From contig NZ_BSDY01000009.1 in the NCBI RefSeq assembly GCF_027925155.1, positions 1 to 64,000 of the forward strand: DNA of 64,000 nt, given 5' to 3'. The position numbers were made by a program, and so were the translations under genes. This DNA is from Propionigenium maris DSM 9537. Its GTDB lineage: Bacteria > Fusobacteriota > Fusobacteriia > Fusobacteriales > Fusobacteriaceae. Of the stretch, positions 43,212 to 52,151 are shown piece after piece. Every line of letters begins with the position of its first letter. Position 1 is the first letter of the stretch. The notes below the pieces were generated by a model. It did not search any database. It had not been told where the DNA came from and saw only the letters and a program-made list of their open reading frames with translations.

Positions 43212-44942
43212 GTGAAGTTTGATGAATTAAAAAAATATGTTAAACAGGCTTTTAAAGGTAAGATCTCAATCACCCATGGAATGATAATGGCTCTGATACT
43301 GGTGGCAGGTATGTATACACAAGTGTATGCCGACACGACAGTATATGATAGCAGTGATTCTCCAATAATTGTAACCGGAACTGGAAATACAGCGATAAAC
43401 AACGGAACTGTCGATTTTATTGGAGATTATGGAATGAAAGCAGAGGATGGAGCAGAAATAATAAACAATGGTAATGTCATAAATGACGGCATGTATGGAA
43501 TGTACGCATATTCTTATAGTACGGCTAATAACTACGGGAATGTAGAAAATGATGGAGACTTTGGAATGGATGCAACGAATAATAGTATAGTTGATAACTA
43601 TGATACTGTCATGAATACTGGAAATACTGGAATGAGAGCAACTTATTATAGTACAGCCAATAACTATGGGACTATCATAAATAACGGCGTGTATGGAATG
43701 GACGCATATTCTTATAGTACGGCTAATAACTACGGGACTATCATGAATAACGGATGGTATGGAATACACGCATATTCTCATAGTATGGCTGATAACTACG
43801 GGACTGTAAAAAATAATGGAGACTTTGGAATAACTGCAATATATAATAGTACAGCTACTAACTACGGCACCATCATGAATAACGGATGGTATGGAATGTA
43901 CGCAGATGGTCTTTATGATCCTCCTCTCCCTAGTACAATTAATAACTATGGGATTATCAAAAATGATGGAGATTATGGAATGTACGCATATTCTCATAGT
44001 ACGGCTGATAACTATGGAACCGTCAAGAATGGTGGAGATTATGGAATGAGAGCAACTTATTATAGTACGGCTAATAACTATGGCACTATCAAAAATAGTG
44101 GAGATTATTATGGAATGGGAGCAACTTATTATAGTACGGCTAATAACTATGATACTGTCATAAATACTGGAAATACTGGAATGGGAGCAACTTATTATAG
44201 TACAGTTAATAACTATGGAACCGTCAAGAATAACGGATGGTATGGAATGTACGCAGGTCCTTATAGTACGGCTAATAATTATGGCATCATCAAGAATGGT
44301 GAAGCTTATGGAATGGACACGTATAATGGTACGGCTAATAACTATGGCACTGTCATGAATACAGGAAATACTGGAATGAAAGCAACTAATTATGGTGTGG
44401 CTAATAACTATAGCATTGTCAAGAATGGTGGAGATTACGGAATGCTCGCATATCTTTATGGTACGGCAATAAATGAGACAGAAGGAACAATAGAAAACGG
44501 TGGAAACTACAGAATGCATGCCCAAGGAGTTGGAGCGGAAGCTGAAAACTGTGGTACTTTGGATACCGGATTTAAGGGTTATACAGTTATGATGGGAACT
44601 TATGATGGTACTATCACCAATAATGGAATAATCGATGTAGACCATGACTACGGTGTAGCCATGTATGTAGAAAGCGGCGCTAAGGCTGTAAATAAAGGTA
44701 CCATTAATTTAAATGGTAAAAATGGTATCGGAATGCATGCTATTGGACCACTAGCTACAATAGAAAATCACGGTACAATTAATTTATCCGGAACTCAGGT
44801 AAATGAAGGTGAACCAGTTGGACATACCGACGGAATAACTGGAGATACCTTCATGGGAAAAGATAGTAGGGGCAACATAGGCATGAAGATAGAAAGTGGA
44901 GCCAAGATGATCAATAAGGGTAAGATAGTATTTAGTGATTAA
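43212..44942 (+). CDS. Repeat-rich secreted passenger (cassette 2)
   Basis: 576 residues from GTG 43212. Extended signal peptide (MKFDELKKYVKQAFKGK then hydrophobic MIMALILVAGMYTQVYA), as in fusobacterial autotransporters. About 14 tandem ~22-residue rungs of the form NNYGT[IV]xNxGxYGMxAxxYSTA (about 85-410) predict a parallel beta-helix. A conserved C-terminal module follows (TLDTGFKGYTVMMGTYDG, AKAVNKGTINLNGKNGIGMH, GNIGMKIESGAKMINKGKI). It ends without any barrel. No function is known; it resembles surface-exposed autotransporter passengers. Confidence 0.8.
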   Translation: MKFDELKKYVKQAFKGKISITHGMIMALILVAGMYTQVYADTTVYDSSDSPIIVTGTGNTAINNGTVDFIGDYGMKAEDGAEIINNGNVINDGMYGMYAYSYSTANNYGNVENDGDFGMDATNNSIVDNYDTVMNTGNTGMRATYYSTANNYGTIINNGVYGMDAYSYSTANNYGTIMNNGWYGIHAYSHSMADNYGTVKNNGDFGITAIYNSTATNYGTIMNNGWYGMYADGLYDPPLPSTINNYGIIKNDGDYGMYAYSHSTADNYGTVKNGGDYGMRATYYSTANNYGTIKNSGDYYGMGATYYSTANNYDTVINTGNTGMGATYYSTVNNYGTVKNNGWYGMYAGPYSTANNYGIIKNGEAYGMDTYNGTANNYGTVMNTGNTGMKATNYGVANNYSIVKNGGDYGMLAYLYGTAINETEGTIENGGNYRMHAQGVGAEAENCGTLDTGFKGYTVMMGTYDGTITNNGIIDVDHDYGVAMYVESGAKAVNKGTINLNGKNGIGMHAIGPLATIENHGTINLSGTQVNEGEPVGHTDGITGDTFMGKDSRGNIGMKIESGAKMINKGKIVFSD

Positions 44943-44980
44943 CAAGGAGTTAAGCTGGATTTAGCTCTAAGGAGAGGCAG

Positions 44981-45405
44981 GTGATGATAGTAAATAGACG
45001 AACATTATTTTTCTAATTATTGTTCTAATATTTTCGAAAGGTTCCGTTAGCTGATACTTTAGATTTCGATGTTTTTAATGGCAGCGGGAAATTTATAGGT
45101 GCCAAGGGCGGAACCATCACCTCTCCTAGTTTTGAGCCCTATAATGATGTAACTGGAAGATTGTATGTATCGGGAGATTTCGGAGAGAACGACCACTCAG
45201 ACAGTATAGATGCCCATACAATATTTACCGCTTTAAAGTTTAAAGGCCTTGTGATCTCTGAGTCTCCTGTATACAATACCTAGATAGGTACCAATATCCC
45301 AACCAACGAATATTTTTTTATCCTTACCAGGAATAAGTTCAACGAGGGAGTTGTTGAAAGCAGAAAGCTAAGGGAAATACTGGAGGCCGGATACTTCGAC
45401 GATAA
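44981..45405 (+). pseudogene. Truncated barrel gene, cassette 2
   Basis: Homologous to the first ~140 codons of the intact barrel gene at 41429 (LDFDVFNGSGKFIGAKGG, GDFGENDHSDSID, EILEAGYFDDN) but with stops in the signal-peptide region and a TAG near 45281. It breaks off at YFDDN, exactly where the cassette leader repeat begins. The whole barrel domain is deleted. Confidence 0.85.
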
Positions 45406-45410
45406 TATAT

Positions 45411-45500
45411 TTCGCTACCCCTTAAAATATAGTGATATTAACATGGTATACAACATTTGAACCTTATCTCTATTTAATTTATTCAAATTTTAAGAAGGGA
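45411..45500 (+). repeat. Cassette leader repeat, copy B
   Basis: Second copy of the ~90-bp leader (see 43036-43127), joined directly to the truncated barrel gene. Confidence 0.7.
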
Positions 45501-45508
45501 GGTTTATT

Positions 45509-46870
45509 GTGGAGTTTAATAAATTAAAAAAATATTTAAAACTGGTTTTTAAAGATAAATTCTTAATTACCTACGGAATGATAGTAGCTTTGATAGTGAG
45601 TGCAGGTATGTATACGGAGGTACATGCTAAAACAACAGTGAATGATGAAACCATCTATGAGCGAATGTTAGCGGAAAATGGAGATAAAGTTATAAATTTA
45701 AAATTAGGAGTTATCAGATATTATGGTGATTTTGGAATGGTAGCATATGCAGAAACCACGGCAGCAGAAGAGGACCGCCTTAAGAATATAAGTATGGCTA
45801 TTAACCATGGGACTATCACAAATAGAGGACAATATGGAATGTACGCAGAAGCGGATGCAGAGGCATATGACCTTGGTCATGCTACCGCTACAACTATAAT
45901 TACTAATCATGGGACTATCGTGAATAGAGGACACTTTGGAATGGGTGTTGAGACAAACGCAGAGGCATATAATGGTGGACATACTACCGCTACAACTACG
46001 GCTACTAACCACGGCACTATAAAGAATAAAGGGGATTTTGGATTGGGTGTTGAAACATACACAGAAGCACGTGACTATGGTCATGCTACTGCTACAACTA
46101 CATCTGCTAACTACGGCACTATAAAAAATTACGGACGTTATGGAATGTTTGCATGGGCTAGCGCAGAGGCACATGATGATGGTCATGCTACTGCTACAAC
46201 TACATCTGCTAACTACGGCACTATAAAAAATTACGGAGATTATGGGATGTATGCAGGGGCAGGAACATATGGTGGTGGCAATGCTACTGCTACAACTATA
46301 ATTACTAATCATGGTACTATCGAGAATAAAGGAAATTATGGAATGGGCGCTTATATAGGCCAATATTCATATGGTGATGCTACTGCTACTGCAATTAACT
46401 ATGGAGCAATTAAGAATGAAGGATACTATAGAATGGCTGCCATGGGAGAAGGAGCGGAAACAATAAATAGAGGTAGGTTGGATACCAGAGGGGATAATTA
46501 CATAGTTATGAAGGCATCGTATGGTGGTATTATCATAAATGAAGGAACGATAGATATAAATGAAGGACATAAAGATGGTACAGCTATGTATGCAGTTAGT
46601 GGTGCTACTGCCATAAATGAAAAGAATGGCACCATTAATTTAAATGGTCATGATGGTATCGGAATGGTTGCTAAAGGTGCAGGCTCCACAATAGAAAATC
46701 GTGGTAAAATTTATTTGTCTGGCTCTATGGTAACTCCTAGTGAGAATAATCAGGAGGATTGGGTAACAACACCAGGATTTAACGGGGAAGACAATAAAGG
46801 TAACAGAGGCATGGTTATAGGAGACGGAGCTAAAATGATCAATAAAGGTAAAATAATATTTGGTGATTAA
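45509..46870 (+). CDS. Repeat-rich secreted passenger (cassette 3)
   Basis: 453 residues from GTG 45509 (GGGAGG upstream). Same extended signal peptide plan (MEFNKLKKYLKLVFKDKF ... ALIVSAGMYTEVHA) and the same C-terminal module as cassette 2 (LDTRGDNYIVM, INLNGHDGIGM, GNRGMVIGDGAKMINKGKI). Its middle has about seven longer, ~34-residue repeats (GHATATTTxxNHGTIxNxGxFGM...AEA). Two repeats are identical in a ~57-bp DNA stretch (near 46079 and 46182). So the family keeps its ends while the repeat region differs. Confidence 0.8.
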   Translation: MEFNKLKKYLKLVFKDKFLITYGMIVALIVSAGMYTEVHAKTTVNDETIYERMLAENGDKVINLKLGVIRYYGDFGMVAYAETTAAEEDRLKNISMAINHGTITNRGQYGMYAEADAEAYDLGHATATTIITNHGTIVNRGHFGMGVETNAEAYNGGHTTATTTATNHGTIKNKGDFGLGVETYTEARDYGHATATTTSANYGTIKNYGRYGMFAWASAEAHDDGHATATTTSANYGTIKNYGDYGMYAGAGTYGGGNATATTIITNHGTIENKGNYGMGAYIGQYSYGDATATAINYGAIKNEGYYRMAAMGEGAETINRGRLDTRGDNYIVMKASYGGIIINEGTIDINEGHKDGTAMYAVSGATAINEKNGTINLNGHDGIGMVAKGAGSTIENRGKIYLSGSMVTPSENNQEDWVTTPGFNGEDNKGNRGMVIGDGAKMINKGKIIFGD

Positions 46871-46980
46871 GAAGAAATTCAACTGGAGGTTTCAAAGCTT
46901 TAATGATAGTTAAAAGCTTATAAACATTTCTAACAATGAATTCTGTGGTAATGTAGTTGAAAGATTTTATCTAGCAGATT
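46871..46980 (+). pseudogene. Tiny barrel-gene remnant, cassette 3
   Basis: TAATGATAGTTAAAAG... and GTTGAAAGATTTTATCTAGC match, imperfectly, the decayed signal-peptide region of the cassette 2 barrel (44985-45060). Nothing further remains. Confidence 0.45.
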
Positions 46981-47006
46981 AAAAGCCGGGATATCCCGGC
47001 TTTTTT
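46981..47006 (+). terminator. Terminator closing the passenger locus
   Basis: AAAAGCCGGGAT/ATCCCGGCTTTTTT palindromic hairpin. Confidence 0.9.
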
Positions 47007-47078
47007 CATGTCATGTGGCACAATAAAAAATTTCCTCCAGTGCTAGAATCTACTTAAATAAAAGAGCAGGAGGAAATC

Positions 47079-47648
47079 ATGAAGAGAAAGATATTTAAGA
47101 AAGTTTTATTGGTATTTATGGGCGCTATTTTTTTTACAGGATGCAACAGGATATCACCGGTGGAGGGTAGAGGCAGGGAAGACCTACAAAAAGAGATACC
47201 GATTAAAACCTCCTCAGAAGCAAGAACCACCTACTCCTATGGGGAAACATTTGAGCTGGAGGAGGGAGGGGGCTTCTTCTCTACGCCTGAAAGGGCTAAT
47301 ATTATCTATACTCCAGAGGACTCCTCTGGATTTATCACCTTTAAAACTAAGGACAAGGTAAAGTCTATCCTTATAAGGTCGAGGAGGAGAGGGAATTACG
47401 TAAAGTTGGAAAAACCTGTGGTTATAACGACTTCTACAGGTGGATCTACAACCTCCTTCTACCTCAACGAGGAGGAGCTGATCTCTCTCCTTAAGATCAT
47501 CCAGGAGGAGGATCTCTCCATAAAAATAAACACCTACTCCAACTATAGGATAGTTAAGCACAGGGGGAGAGCCAGAAATAGAAATATCGCCTATGCTTCA
47601 TCCTTTGAAAGGGTAGTAGAGGTGAGCAGAAAGCTTTCAAGGAGTTGA
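47079..47648 (+). CDS. Hypothetical lipoprotein, 189 residues
   Basis: Signal peptide with lipobox FTGC (about 19-22), then a basic C-terminal half (RGRARNRNIAYASSFERVVEV) and a beta-rich middle. No family recognised. AGGAGG before ATG 47079. It precedes the oxidoreductase gene by ~110 nt, possibly co-transcribed. Confidence 0.65.
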   Translation: MKRKIFKKVLLVFMGAIFFTGCNRISPVEGRGREDLQKEIPIKTSSEARTTYSYGETFELEEGGGFFSTPERANIIYTPEDSSGFITFKTKDKVKSILIRSRRRGNYVKLEKPVVITTSTGGSTTSFYLNEEELISLLKIIQEEDLSIKINTYSNYRIVKHRGRARNRNIAYASSFERVVEVSRKLSRS

Positions 47649-47759
47649 CCTCTCAGGGGCCTTGAATATTCCCTTATGCTATCCATTACTTTTTTAGAGA
47701 GGAAATCCCTGTCTTCCTTGTATTTTATAGGTGAGAATCTGTAAATAAGGAGGAGTTCT

Positions 47760-48923
47760 ATGAAATATCTTATATTGGGAAATGGAGTGGCGGGAATATC
47801 AGCTGCTCTCTCCATAAGAGAGCACGATCCCCAGGGGGAGATAAGGGTTATTACAAAGTCTCCCATGCCCTACTACTATAGAATCAGGCTCATAGAGTAT
47901 CTGGCTGGAAGTACCCCCATTGAAAAGTTAATTGCCTTTGGGGAAGCCTACTACGACGACAAGGAGATACAGGTTACCCTTGACAGGGAGGCTGTGAGAA
48001 TAGACCACCAGAGGAGAGAGGTACATTTTATAGATGGAGGTACAGAGAGATATGATAAACTTCTCCTGGCTACTGGAGCCAGACCCCGTTACCCAGAAAT
48101 CGAGGGAATCGACAAGGAGGGAATTTTAAAGTTCAGGGGAGCTACAGACTCAGATGAGATCACCAACTATGTGGAGGTATCCAGAAAGGTGGCAGTTTTA
48201 GGGGGAGGTGTTCTCGGAATAGAGACAGCTAACTCCCTTATAAAGCTAGGAAAGGATGTTACTGTAATTGAAGCATCCACAAGACTCCTCCCAAAGCAGC
48301 TGGATGTAGAGGGTTCCAGACTCCTTCAGAGAGCTTTAGAGGCTAAGGGGATGAAGTTTATCCTGGGAGAGGAGGTTAAGAGGATCCTGGGGGAGGAGAA
48401 GGTAAGTGGGGTAGAGTTTAAGGACGGCACATCCCTTTCTGCAGAGAGTATCGTGTTGTCTGCAGGGATAATTCCCCGGCTGGAGTTGTGTGAAAGTGCC
48501 GGTGTAGCTACCAATATGGGTATCCTAGTTGATGAGCACATGGAAACCAGTGTAAAGGGTATATACGCAGCTGGCGACGTAGCTGAGTTCAGAGGAGGCC
48601 TCTACGGTCTCTGGATCCCCTCTAAGGAGCAGGGGGAGATTGCAGGGACAAATATGTCGGGAAGACCTAAGAGATACAATCCTACCCTCTCAGAGGTCCG
48701 TCTGAAGGTAACGGGGATCTCATTCTTCTCTGGAGGGAATATAGAGGAGAGGGGAGCCAATATCTACAAGTATAATAAAGACGGAATATACAGGAAGTTC
48801 TTTGTGAGGGAGGGAAGGATTGTAGGAGCTATCCTCATAGGGGATGGTAAGACCTCTATGAAGGCATCTGGATTTATAAAGAATGGGGAATCCCCAGAAG
48901 TTCTCTACGGTCTCTATGAGTAA
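47760..48923 (+). CDS. NAD(P)/FAD-dependent oxidoreductase
   Basis: 387 residues. FAD site YLILGNGVAGISAALSIRE at the N-terminus, NAD(P) site KVAVLGGGVLGIETANSLI near 140-160, LLLATGARPR near 100 and the FAD-pyrophosphate motif GIYAAGDVAEF near 265. It resembles rubredoxin reductase, NADH oxidase and the N-terminal part of NirB. It probably passes electrons from NADH to a small redox protein or reduces oxygen/peroxide; the partner is unknown. AAGGAGGAG precedes ATG 47760. Confidence 0.88.
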   Translation: MKYLILGNGVAGISAALSIREHDPQGEIRVITKSPMPYYYRIRLIEYLAGSTPIEKLIAFGEAYYDDKEIQVTLDREAVRIDHQRREVHFIDGGTERYDKLLLATGARPRYPEIEGIDKEGILKFRGATDSDEITNYVEVSRKVAVLGGGVLGIETANSLIKLGKDVTVIEASTRLLPKQLDVEGSRLLQRALEAKGMKFILGEEVKRILGEEKVSGVEFKDGTSLSAESIVLSAGIIPRLELCESAGVATNMGILVDEHMETSVKGIYAAGDVAEFRGGLYGLWIPSKEQGEIAGTNMSGRPKRYNPTLSEVRLKVTGISFFSGGNIEERGANIYKYNKDGIYRKFFVREGRIVGAILIGDGKTSMKASGFIKNGESPEVLYGLYE

Positions 48924-48962
48924 AATCCCTACTCGTTAAATAAAAGTTTACAACCATTGAAA

Positions 48963-48998
48963 AAAGTGTGGTATTTTCCCGGGAAAATACCACACTTT
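48963..48998. terminator. Bidirectional terminator
   Basis: Perfect 16-bp palindromic stem (AAGTGTGGTATTTTCC and complement) between convergent genes. Confidence 0.9.
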
Positions 48999-49038
48999 TA
49001 AAGTTTACTGTGAATTCAGACTTTATAAAAGTTGATTT

Positions 49039-51168
49039 TTAACTAACTTTACCCTTAACAAAGAGCACGGACTTAAGTCCTTCGCTTAGTTTTATAAGCT
49101 TTCCATAGTAGTCTTCCTCGTGCCCCTTCTCTGGAAGGCCCAGCCCCATTAATACAAGGTCGCTGTTGTGGGATATCCTTCCTATGGTCTCCTCTATACT
49201 TCCCTCTACTGGTATCACCACCACCTCTGCATCTATTCTCTGCTTCTCAAGCATCTCCTCTAGGATGGTCTTTCTCTCCTCTACCCTCTCCCCTTCACAA
49301 GTTATGCTGAGGATCCTGATCTTTGCTCCCTTCCAGTCATCGTTGAGGGTCATAAGGTGAGCCATATTCAGCATAAGGTTACCATTGTTTCTCAGTCCTC
49401 CCCACCAAATATCTATACTCTCCTTTCTTCCAAAGGCTGCTGATGAATTTGAGCTGGAGAAAACCAGAAGGTTCTTATTGAGGTAGCTGATCTTTCTCAT
49501 AAACTCCATCATGGGCTTTATCTTATGGGCCTTCTTTGTCATTCCCATAAGCACTGTATTGGGCTTTAACAGCCCTATACCACTTACCTGCACCGTCTCT
49601 GTAAGGGTTTCTCCCATATCCTCCCCTACTACAACCTCGGAGAAGGCATTGAGCTTCCTCTCCCTCAAGAAGGTATTGAGGTTTTCCCTGGCTTCAGCCA
49701 CCTCCTTCTTCTTGTTCTCTATCTGGCCAAAGATAAACCTTACCAGAGTTATTATACCCCTTCCTTTGGAGAAGTGCTCAGCAAGGTATACAAGATTTCC
49801 TCTGCTTTCAGGGGTTCCTGAGAATACAAGGATATCGGGCTTCCAGTTCTTCTCCTGCTTCTCATTGAATCTCAGCTTCAGAAGACACATCCTGATGATA
49901 GATACCAGTATCCCGTCTCTCAGATCTCCCCATGCCCTGCTTATATTCTTCTTACTTATATATAGGTAGATCATGAGGGTAAAGGCCAGACAAATAACTG
50001 TAGCTGTGGAGTTGATGAGGAACATAACGCTATAGGATCCCAGAGCACCCACAAGGGAGATAATCCAGTGGGTTTTAAATGTAGGCCTGAAGCTGGGGTT
50101 CCCCACAAGTATCTCCAGAGCTGCCACCATATTTATAGCTCCGTAGGTGTTCAGGAAGAACATTGTGATTACAGGAGCCACAAAATCCAGGTTTACCATG
50201 ATGATGAATACAAAGGCCACTGCAAAGCTTAATAGAGTGGCTATCCTAGGTTCGTCGGATTTACCGCTCCCCCTTCCAAGGAACTTAGGCAGTACAGAGT
50301 CCCTTGCAAGGGCCTGCATTGTTCTAGGGGCTGATATCATACTTCCCAGAGCAGATGAAAGGGTAGCTGCCCACACTCCTCCGATTATAAATATAGGAAA
50401 CCTAGTCCTGCTTATAAGTACCAGCTTATCGTTAATGAGTTCCTCCATAGGTATATTAAAGGCAAACCAGAATATAGCCAGGGTATAGATTAAAAATGTC
50501 ACCCCAATGGCATAGAAGGTTCCAGTAGGTATATTTCTTCTAGGATCTCTCAAATCCCCAGACATACTTACTCCAGCAAGGATTCCTGTTACCGCTGGGA
50601 AGAATACTGCAAAGGTCATCCAGAAGTTTCCGCTGTCTGCATAGCTTCCCAGAGCCACAGGTACCTGACTGTAGTCTCCCGATACCAGGATGGTTCCCAG
50701 GGACATAATGATGAGGGCAAATATTCCATATTGCATCTTCACTGCCAGGTCTGCCCCTATGGCAGATACAATACCTATTATAATGGTAATTACCACTGAT
50801 AGTATCGTTGTATTAACATCTGGGAATATTAACTTTACCGACTCTATAAATCCCAGGATATAGAGGGATACAGATATTACCTGGGACAGGTATAGAGGTA
50901 TTCCTATACTTCCTCCTATCTCAAGTCCCAGACTACGAGAGATAAGAAAGTAGGCTCCTCCTCCCTCTACCTCCATATTTGTGGTAATACTTGCCATGGA
51001 AAGAGCGGTAGACACTGTTATCACGTGAGCCAGTACCACTATACCCAGGGCTCCCATTACTCCGGCATTTCCTACTACCCAACCAAATCTCAGGTAGAAG
51101 ATTACTCCTATTATTGTAAGGAATGTGGGAAGAAATACCCCACTAAATGTTCCAAATCTTTTTTCCAT
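49039..51168 (-). CDS. Cation-chloride cotransporter-like APC permease (SLC12 type)
   Basis: 709 residues from ATG 51168, chosen because AAGGAG lies 6-7 nt before it and after the upstream in-frame ATG 51186. About 12 membrane helices in residues 10-420; FGTFSGVFLPTFLTIIGVIFYLR at the start and MEVEGGGAYFLISRSLG match the SLC12/NKCC-type APC family. The C-terminal ~270 residues are a cytoplasmic domain with two USP-like halves (PDILVFSGTPESRGNL; SDLVLMGLGLPEKG). Transports ions, or possibly amino acids; specificity cannot be read. Confidence 0.85.
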   Translation of the reverse strand: MEKRFGTFSGVFLPTFLTIIGVIFYLRFGWVVGNAGVMGALGIVVLAHVITVSTALSMASITTNMEVEGGGAYFLISRSLGLEIGGSIGIPLYLSQVISVSLYILGFIESVKLIFPDVNTTILSVVITIIIGIVSAIGADLAVKMQYGIFALIIMSLGTILVSGDYSQVPVALGSYADSGNFWMTFAVFFPAVTGILAGVSMSGDLRDPRRNIPTGTFYAIGVTFLIYTLAIFWFAFNIPMEELINDKLVLISRTRFPIFIIGGVWAATLSSALGSMISAPRTMQALARDSVLPKFLGRGSGKSDEPRIATLLSFAVAFVFIIMVNLDFVAPVITMFFLNTYGAINMVAALEILVGNPSFRPTFKTHWIISLVGALGSYSVMFLINSTATVICLAFTLMIYLYISKKNISRAWGDLRDGILVSIIRMCLLKLRFNEKQEKNWKPDILVFSGTPESRGNLVYLAEHFSKGRGIITLVRFIFGQIENKKKEVAEARENLNTFLRERKLNAFSEVVVGEDMGETLTETVQVSGIGLLKPNTVLMGMTKKAHKIKPMMEFMRKISYLNKNLLVFSSSNSSAAFGRKESIDIWWGGLRNNGNLMLNMAHLMTLNDDWKGAKIRILSITCEGERVEERKTILEEMLEKQRIDAEVVVIPVEGSIEETIGRISHNSDLVLMGLGLPEKGHEEDYYGKLIKLSEGLKSVLFVKGKVS

Positions 51169-51413
51169 AAGTTTCTCCTTATTCATACTGTAATATTACT
51201 GTGCAACTCTATAGCTTCTACATCTCTTTTATTCTTAAATGCAGATTATTCCTTTAAAAAACTACTTTTTAACAAAAGATCAGCTATAGTAAGACACTAT
51301 ACACCAATTCCCATAATAAATTTACTCTAAAATAAATTAAATTTAAATTAAGAACCTTTAAGTTGACAATTCTCATCCTGCTACCTCTGAAAGCTACACA
51401 TTTAAAGTAAATA
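51169..51413. other. Upstream region of the transporter gene
   Basis: AT-rich, no gene. It holds the transporter promoter on the minus strand, but no clear -35/-10 pair was called. Confidence 0.3.
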
Positions 51414-51445
51414 AAAAGAGAAGAGGAGTTCCCTCTTCTCTTTTT
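51414..51445. terminator. Bidirectional terminator
   Basis: AAAAGAGAAGAGG/CCTCTTCTCTTTTT stem with a short loop. Confidence 0.8.
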
Positions 51446-51449
51446 ATTA

Positions 51450-51537
51450 TTAAGGAAAGCATATAACTAAAGATTACTACCGCAGATAAAAATCCATTGC
51501 ATAAAATTACAAGGAGTAGAGCGTCACGCTCCTTTTT
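51450..51537 (+). repeat. Dispersed intergenic repeat, copy 5 (GGAGC subtype)
   Basis: 88 bp. Starts TTAAGGAAAGCATA, ends with GAGCGTCACGCTC (51519-51531) and TTTTT. Its T-run touches the stop codon of the convergent Ni-SOD gene, so the hairpin may also terminate that gene. Confidence 0.75.
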
Positions 51538-51985
51538 AATGTTTATGTTCAGGGTAGTATACCCTGAGGGCCTCTATACTCTTTTTGAGAGCCTCTACAT
51601 CCTTCATATCTGTGCTCTGCTTTACCTTCATTGCCCCTGTTACTACCTTGTGATGTTTTATCAGGCGCTCGCTATAGTCCTTCTGACTTTCCTTTACCCT
51701 CTGGGTAAGGAAGTAGCTGGAGATAGTGGATATAATGTTCTCTGCATGCTTCTCCTTGTTTACTATCCACCTTACCATCTGGTTCTGCGACTGAAGGTCC
51801 TTCCTTCCTGCTAACTTCTCCATCTCAAGGAGGGCTTTTTCTGTGGTAGCTGCATCCTCAAGCATACTCACTACCCTGGCGTGATCATCGTATATTCCGC
51901 AGGGAACCTGACAGTGAGCCTGAACACTTCTTTCTGCTCCAATCCAGATAAGGGTAAGAATAAATAGATACATTATTTTTTTCAT
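51536..51985 (-). CDS. sodN: Exported nickel superoxide dismutase
   Basis: 149 residues. Sec-type signal peptide (23 residues, ending SVQA) followed immediately by the nickel hook HCQVPCGIYDDHA; His1, Cys2, Cys6 and Tyr9 of mature Ni-SOD are all in place. The mature chain (126 residues) is the normal four-helix length. It dismutates superoxide. In many bacteria a dedicated protease (SodX) removes a propeptide to expose His1; here signal peptidase cleavage would do so, placing the enzyme outside the cytoplasm. AGGAGGTAG precedes ATG 51985. No SodX-like gene nearby. Confidence 0.9.
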   Translation of the reverse strand: MKKIMYLFILTLIWIGAERSVQAHCQVPCGIYDDHARVVSMLEDAATTEKALLEMEKLAGRKDLQSQNQMVRWIVNKEKHAENIISTISSYFLTQRVKESQKDYSERLIKHHKVVTGAMKVKQSTDMKDVEALKKSIEALRVYYPEHKH

Positions 51986-52151
51986 ATTCTACCTCCTGTT
52001 TCTTTATAGTAACGTCATCTACTCTATTCACCTGAAAGGGCTCCTTTCCTACAGAGTCATTGAGATTATTTTTCCGCCTTCAGGAGGTTTTTTGTGGGTA
52101 AGGAGATATAATAAGGTAGAGGTTAAAGAGAGGTAGTAGCAGGAGGTTGTC

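Noticed and set aside
43440-44460. Short tandem DNA repeats resembling a CRISPR array
   Set aside because: Repeats are imperfect, of ~66 bp period, in frame and translated into beta-helix rungs; there are no unique spacers and no cas genes.
43266-44645. 459-residue minus-strand open frame across passenger 2
   Set aside because: It is the antisense of the 22-residue repeats; low-stop repeat sequence keeps the opposite frame open. No ribosome site or start context, and composition (Ser/Ile/Cys-rich) is that of a shadow.
45704-46363. 219-residue minus-strand open frame across passenger 3
   Set aside because: Antisense shadow of the repeat region, same reasoning as for passenger 2.
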